A DNA stretch of 64,000 nucleotides from CAWEBF01 sp963807235 (GTDB lineage Bacteria; Acidobacteriota; Vicinamibacteria; Vicinamibacterales; UBA2999): positions 1 to 64,000 of the forward strand of contig CAWEBF010000009.1 of the NCBI GenBank assembly GCA_963807235.1. The letters are read 5' to 3'. Made by a program: the position numbers and the translations under genes. Of the stretch, positions 58,793 through 64,000 are shown piece after piece (the stretch's first letter is position 1; each line of letters opens with the position of its first letter). The notes below the pieces were generated by a model, which saw only the letters and a list, made by a program, of their open reading frames with translations, searched no databases and was not told the DNA's origin.

Positions 58793-59989
58793 TCAGTTGG
58801 CGCGACGGGGCACGACGCGGGTCTCGTCGGTCAGGGTATCGGGAGGGTGAAGGACCACCGATTCGCTGGCAGACAGGCCGCCCACGACTTCCACTTCGTC
58901 GTTGTTGCGATGTCCGACGGCGATGGTCCGCAGCGTTGCCCGCTCGTTGGCCACGACAAACACCGCCCAGTCGCTCCCGCGGCGAAACAGGCTGCCGACC
59001 GGTACCTTCAACACATCGTCCTGGCGCCAGACCACGATCCGCACTTCGACGCGGTAGCCGTCGCCGAGCGCTCGAGCGGCGGCGGCCGGATCGGCCAGTT
59101 CGATGACCACGTTGACGCGGCGCTCCTCGACGCCGAGCGCAGACACCTTGACGAACCCGGACGGCTCGATGCGCCGGACCCTGGCGGCGATCGGGTGACT
59201 GCCACCCCACTGCTCGATCCGGACGGGGCTGCCCGGCTTCACCTGCACGGCATCTGTCGACAGCAGATCGGCGACGACTTCGAGCTGATTCGGATCGCCC
59301 AACTCCACCAATCCCTCGCCGGCGGGCACCACCGTTTCGCTTTCCCGCAGGCGCCTCAGAACGATGCCGTTTACCGGGGCAACCACATCCACGAGGCGAC
59401 CCGATGCGGACGGCGTTTGCAGCCTCGCCCGCGCGAGCCGGGCTTCCTGGTCGGCCCGTGTTACCCCCATCGTGGCGGCCCGCAACGCCTCTTCACCTGT
59501 TTTCACCGCGGTTTGCGCGGATTCGAGATCGTCGCGAGAGACGGCTCCCGCTTCGGTGAGCACCTGCTGGCGGCGCAGGGCCGCACGGGCGCGTTCCAAT
59601 ACCGCCGCGGCGCGGTCGCGTTCGGCTCTCGCCTGATCGGCACCGGCGCTGGCGGCAGCGGCCCCAGCGTCGAGCTCGACACGCACACGAGGATCGAGGA
59701 GCGGGGGTTCGGCGGCCGCCAGGCGTGCCACCACTGTGCGGCCTTTCACGACTGCGTCGCCCGGCTCCAGCTCGATACGCTGCAGCCGCCCCGCCACGGG
59801 GGCCGACACCACGAAACGCTCCCGGACGCGCGTGTCGCCGTCTTCGTCGAGGGTCACCTCCATCGGCCCGCGTACCGCCTGGGCGAGGTCCACAGCCAGC
59901 GGCTCGGGCCACAGCGCCGCCGCGACAATCGCCGCCATTGCCAGCACCGCGCCGGCCAGCCGTAACTGCCTCCACCGCGGCCACGTCAT
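58793..59989 (-). CDS. HlyD/MacA-type periplasmic adaptor
   Basis: A 398-residue membrane fusion protein: N-terminal anchor LAGAVLAMAAIVAAALWP, a lipoyl half-motif (VSAPVAGRLQRIELEPGDAV), a helical hairpin (ARAERDRAAAVLERARAALR, VSRDDLESAQTAVKTGEEAL), the second lipoyl half (VVAPVNGIVLRRLRESETVV) and the beta-barrel domain (EVVADLLSTDAVQVKPGSPV, RVEVRIVVWRQDDVLKVPVG). It links the inner membrane ABC permease encoded next (59986-62349, ATGA overlap) to the envelope for outward transport. A TolC-like gene isn't in the window. Confidence 0.9.
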   Translation of the reverse strand: MTWPRWRQLRLAGAVLAMAAIVAAALWPEPLAVDLAQAVRGPMEVTLDEDGDTRVRERFVVSAPVAGRLQRIELEPGDAVVKGRTVVARLAAAEPPLLDPRVRVELDAGAAAASAGADQARAERDRAAAVLERARAALRRQQVLTEAGAVSRDDLESAQTAVKTGEEALRAATMGVTRADQEARLARARLQTPSASGRLVDVVAPVNGIVLRRLRESETVVPAGEGLVELGDPNQLEVVADLLSTDAVQVKPGSPVRIEQWGGSHPIAARVRRIEPSGFVKVSALGVEERRVNVVIELADPAAAARALGDGYRVEVRIVVWRQDDVLKVPVGSLFRRGSDWAVFVVANERATLRTIAVGHRNNDEVEVVGGLSASESVVLHPPDTLTDETRVVPRRAN

Positions 59990-62349
59990 TCGCGCACCTT
60001 GAGCACGGCCACGAGGTCGAGCGTGTCAAGCCGCCGTCGTACCAGCAGCCCGGAGGCCATGGCGGCGCAGAGAATGCCGAGAAACGCCCACGCCACCGCC
60101 TGGCGGGACACGAAGACCGGCAACCGATACAGCTCGCTCGCGGCGGACTGCACGATGGCGGTGATCAGCGAATAGCCGAGGAATGCGCCTACCGGCAGCG
60201 CCGCCACGGTCAGCGTGGCCAGTTCGCCCATCAGGACGAGCGAGATCTCCGCGCGCGTGAAGCCCAGCACGCGCAGGCTGGCCAGCTCGTGGCTTCGCTC
60301 TGACAGGGACACGCGGGCGGTGTTATAGACCACGCCGAAGGCGATGACGCTTGCAAACAGGACGTTGATGAAAATGGTCAGGTTCATGTTCGACGCCATG
60401 GTTTCCTGGAAGCTTTCGACGATGGCCTTCTTGAATCCGGCGCCGGCCACGCCGGGCAGACCTTTCAGGGCCTTGGACAGCGCCGCCTCCTGATTGCCGT
60501 CGATGAGCAGCAGCGCGCCGGTGGTCACATTGCCCTCGCGCATGATGGCGTGGAGGGCGTCGAGATCCATGTAGATGGCGACGCCGAAGACGTCGTCCAC
60601 CAGGCCGGCGACCGGCACGGTCCGCACGGGCCGGGTGCCCTCGAGCACCTCCAGCACCAGGGGACTGCCCACCGACACGCCGAGGGCGTCGGCCAGTGCC
60701 CGCGACAGCACGAGGCCCGACGGCGGCATCGGCATCACACGGTTCTCTGCGTCCACGATGCGCTTCAGCTGCGGGTTCGGCGGCACACCGGTCACGGCCA
60801 GGTTGCGCTGACGGTGGCCCGCCTGCACGCGTACGGTCACGGTGCGCTGCGGCTCCACCGCCAGCACACCGGGGAGACGTGCCAGGGTGTGCTGCACCTC
60901 CGAGCCGCGGGGCTCGGTGAAGGTGACCGTGACGTCCTGCCGTTCCGCCACCCCGAACTGTGTGGCGATCAGACGGTCCATGATCTCGGTGAACACCAGG
61001 CCGATCATCAACACCGCGACGGCGAGGCCGATGCCGAAGATGGAGGCCACCGCCCGGAACGGGTGGCGCACCATGTTGCGCATCACCATGCGCCCGGCGG
61101 TGCCAATCAGCGCGCCGAACCATCGCTCAATCACGGCGCGGCGGTAGCGCACCGGCGCTTCGGGCCGCATCGCCTCTGCCGGCGGCACCCGGACGGCGCG
61201 TCGCACGGCGGTCAACGCACCGGCCCCGGCGACACCCAGCGTGAGCAGGGTGGCGCCCACCACCACCCCCGGGGGGACCGAGAACAGCAACGCCGGAAAC
61301 CGGAAGAACTGGTTGTACAGGCCACCGATGGCGCTGCCCAGCCACGCGCCGATAGCGAGCCCGAGGGCCACGCCTGCCACGCCGATCGCGAGCGCCCATT
61401 TCACGTAGTGCCAGCCGATGGCCGAGTTCGCGTAGCCCAGCGCCTTGAGCGCCGCAATCTGCGGCCGCTGCCGCGTCAGCACGCGGGTCAAGGCGACGTT
61501 CAGCGTGAAGGCGGCGACGAGCAGGAAGATCAGCGGCAACAGGAAGCCAAAGCTCTGCAGCTGCAACAGTTCGCTTTCGAGCATCCAGTGCGAGATCTGC
61601 AGTGCGCGGGGCATCGCCCCGAAGCCGCCATACGGCTCCAGCAGGCGATCCAGCCGCAGCACGGCGTCGTCGGGCGCCAGGCCGGGCGTGAGCTTCATCG
61701 CGACATCGTTGAATCCGCCCACCATGTCGAGCGCCGCCGCCAGGCCCTGCTCGTCCATCCAGAAGATGCCGTAGCGCTTGTCGTCCGGGACCAGCTCGCC
61801 GGGGGGGATGCTGTAGACGTACTCGGGCGACAGCGCGACCCCCACCACGCGCAAGTCCTGCCTCCGGCCGTTGATGATGGCGGGCACCGCGTCGCCGAGC
61901 TGCAGGCCGTGCGCCGTCACGAAGCCCTCGCTGGCGAGCACTTCGTCGGGCCGGCCGGGCGATACCCAGCGTCCACGCCGCAGGAAGAGATCGTTGACGG
62001 CAGGCCGCCGGTCGGCCGGGATGGACACCAGCCGTCCGCTCGCCGGCTGATCGAGCCCGGGCAGGTCAAGCGTGACGCCGGCGACTACGCGGGTCTCAAC
62101 GGCGGACACTCCGGGAATTCGCGCGATTTCGGCGCCGAGGGCAAGCGGCGCGCGCTTCAAGGACACGAACACGTCGCCGAACCGGGAGCGCTCGTAGTAG
62201 GCGCGTTGGGTTTCGCGCAGCGACTCGAAATTCGAGAGATACATCACGTAGATCGCGACGCCCGACGCGACCACCAGCGTGATGGCCAGGGCCTGGCCCT
62301 TCATGGCGGCCAGGTCTCGCAGCAGCTTGCGGTTGAGCGACGAGATCAC
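59986..62349 (-). CDS. FtsX/MacB-type ABC permease
   Basis: A 787-residue inner membrane protein. After the first helix (LAAMKGQALAITLVVASGVA) lies a large periplasmic domain (VEALR-like YLSNFESLRETQRAYYERSR, VDLPGL region), then two FtsX blocks of transmembrane helices: FGFLLPLIFLLVAAFTLNVA, WALAIGVAGVALGLAIGAWL, ATLLTLGVAGAGALTAVRRA; and later FRAVASIFGIGLAVAVLMIG, MNLTIFINVLFASVIAFGVV and LLVRRRLDTLDLVAVLKVRE. It is the permease of a LolCDE/MacB-like exporter that uses mechanical coupling rather than membrane passage. It lies between the adaptor and ATPase genes, with a 7-base gap to the latter. Confidence 0.88.
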   Translation of the reverse strand: MISSLNRKLLRDLAAMKGQALAITLVVASGVAIYVMYLSNFESLRETQRAYYERSRFGDVFVSLKRAPLALGAEIARIPGVSAVETRVVAGVTLDLPGLDQPASGRLVSIPADRRPAVNDLFLRRGRWVSPGRPDEVLASEGFVTAHGLQLGDAVPAIINGRRQDLRVVGVALSPEYVYSIPPGELVPDDKRYGIFWMDEQGLAAALDMVGGFNDVAMKLTPGLAPDDAVLRLDRLLEPYGGFGAMPRALQISHWMLESELLQLQSFGFLLPLIFLLVAAFTLNVALTRVLTRQRPQIAALKALGYANSAIGWHYVKWALAIGVAGVALGLAIGAWLGSAIGGLYNQFFRFPALLFSVPPGVVVGATLLTLGVAGAGALTAVRRAVRVPPAEAMRPEAPVRYRRAVIERWFGALIGTAGRMVMRNMVRHPFRAVASIFGIGLAVAVLMIGLVFTEIMDRLIATQFGVAERQDVTVTFTEPRGSEVQHTLARLPGVLAVEPQRTVTVRVQAGHRQRNLAVTGVPPNPQLKRIVDAENRVMPMPPSGLVLSRALADALGVSVGSPLVLEVLEGTRPVRTVPVAGLVDDVFGVAIYMDLDALHAIMREGNVTTGALLLIDGNQEAALSKALKGLPGVAGAGFKKAIVESFQETMASNMNLTIFINVLFASVIAFGVVYNTARVSLSERSHELASLRVLGFTRAEISLVLMGELATLTVAALPVGAFLGYSLITAIVQSAASELYRLPVFVSRQAVAWAFLGILCAAMASGLLVRRRLDTLDLVAVLKVRE

Positions 62350-62356
62350 AGACGTG

Positions 62357-63106
<750 letters not shown>

Positions 63107-63139
63107 CAAAGGTGTAGGGGTCACGTGCGGTTCTCGTTG

Positions 63140-63155
63140 TGCATGCAACGGGCCA
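63140..63155 (-). promoter_or_regulatory. sigma-54-type -24/-12 promoter (moderate)
   Basis: Minus strand TGGCCCGTTGCATGCA: one mismatch in each box and correct gap. Predicted start near 63129, 23 bases before ATG 63106. Confidence 0.45.
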
Positions 63156-63227
63156 TGAAAGCTTGGCTGCAAGCCCCGATCAACGCGCCAGGCCGGAGTC
63201 GCCGGCCGCTCGAATTCTCGCATTGCT

Positions 63228-63240
63228 GGGGAATTTCCGG
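63228..63240. promoter_or_regulatory. GGGGAATTTCCGG, candidate activator site
   Basis: About 104 bases upstream of the ABC exporter's predicted start and 80-90 bases upstream of the regulator gene at 63318, so it could serve both directions. The rest of 63156-63317 is non-coding, with an AT-rich TATACT (about 63290) that could be a -10 box for the regulator. Confidence 0.5.
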
Positions 63241-63317
63241 CCGCCTCGGTCTGTAGTCCCCCGCCTCGGCCGCCCAGCTGGGCGATTGAATATACTGATG
63301 CTTTTGCCGGCCCAACG

Positions 63318-64000
<683 letters not shown>

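Overview
The window is about 64 kb of high-GC bacterial DNA with densely packed, short-spaced operons. No rRNA, tRNA, CRISPR array, integrase or insertion sequence was recognised. The gene repertoire suggests an Acidobacteriota, most probably a Vicinamibacteria-type soil lineage. It includes secreted beta-helix and NHL proteins, a PQQ dehydrogenase with a di-heme cytochrome c, a DUF6152-type protein beside its usual unnamed partner, an FG-GAP (CRTAC1-like) protein next to a TPR lipoprotein, and USP/DUF4010/Yip1 stress genes. The taxonomic call is inference from gene content, not from a marker gene. About a third of the genes, including housekeeping rarA and groEL, are interrupted by one-base frameshifts, usually in G/C runs. 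I read most of these as sequence or assembly indels and annotate such genes as single units with the shift positions noted.

Layout. 0-4 kb: decayed material (a frameshifted secreted protein, a DUF998 membrane protein, a remnant of a reductase C-terminus, a 5'-truncated nucleotidyltransferase) and an intact MDR reductase and Nudix hydrolase. 4-20 kb: periplasmic and catabolic genes (SUMF1-like protein, ThpR, a TVP38-disulfide reductase fusion, a Tat-exported sugar isomerase-like protein, an amidohydrolase, a beta-helix protein, a cytochrome c/PQQ dehydrogenase operon, an NHL protein), separated by short CTGGAGAC- and GGAGCCT-type intergenic repeats. 20-30 kb: information and housekeeping genes (rarA, TrmH-type methyltransferase, greA, argG) plus a three-gene patatin-like / FG-GAP / TPR operon. 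30-33 kb: a minus-strand operon with an ABC exporter.

33-64 kb is a stress and redox island. It holds three two-domain universal stress proteins, a groEL paralogue without groES, a shrunken HPF-like ORF, DUF4010, Yip1, an L,D-transpeptidase, a membrane M23 peptidase, a C-terminal-heme cytochrome, BON domains, a CheY-like receiver, two PAS histidine kinases, an ADP-forming acyl-CoA synthetase, a VIT-family transporter, a flavodoxin, a MacAB-like ABC exporter and the start of an NtrC-type sigma-54 activator.

The most interesting signal is regulatory. At least nine genes or operons in 33-64 kb are preceded by good -24/-12 (sigma-54) promoter matches. In five of them the start codon follows the -12 GC by exactly 13 nt, which predicts almost leaderless transcripts. 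Around 90-125 bp upstream of most of these promoters sits a shared element of the form GGGGAATTTC or its palindromic version. Together with the two kinases and the NtrC-type regulator at 63318, this suggests a single sigma-54 regulon for stress survival and cell-envelope/redox maintenance.
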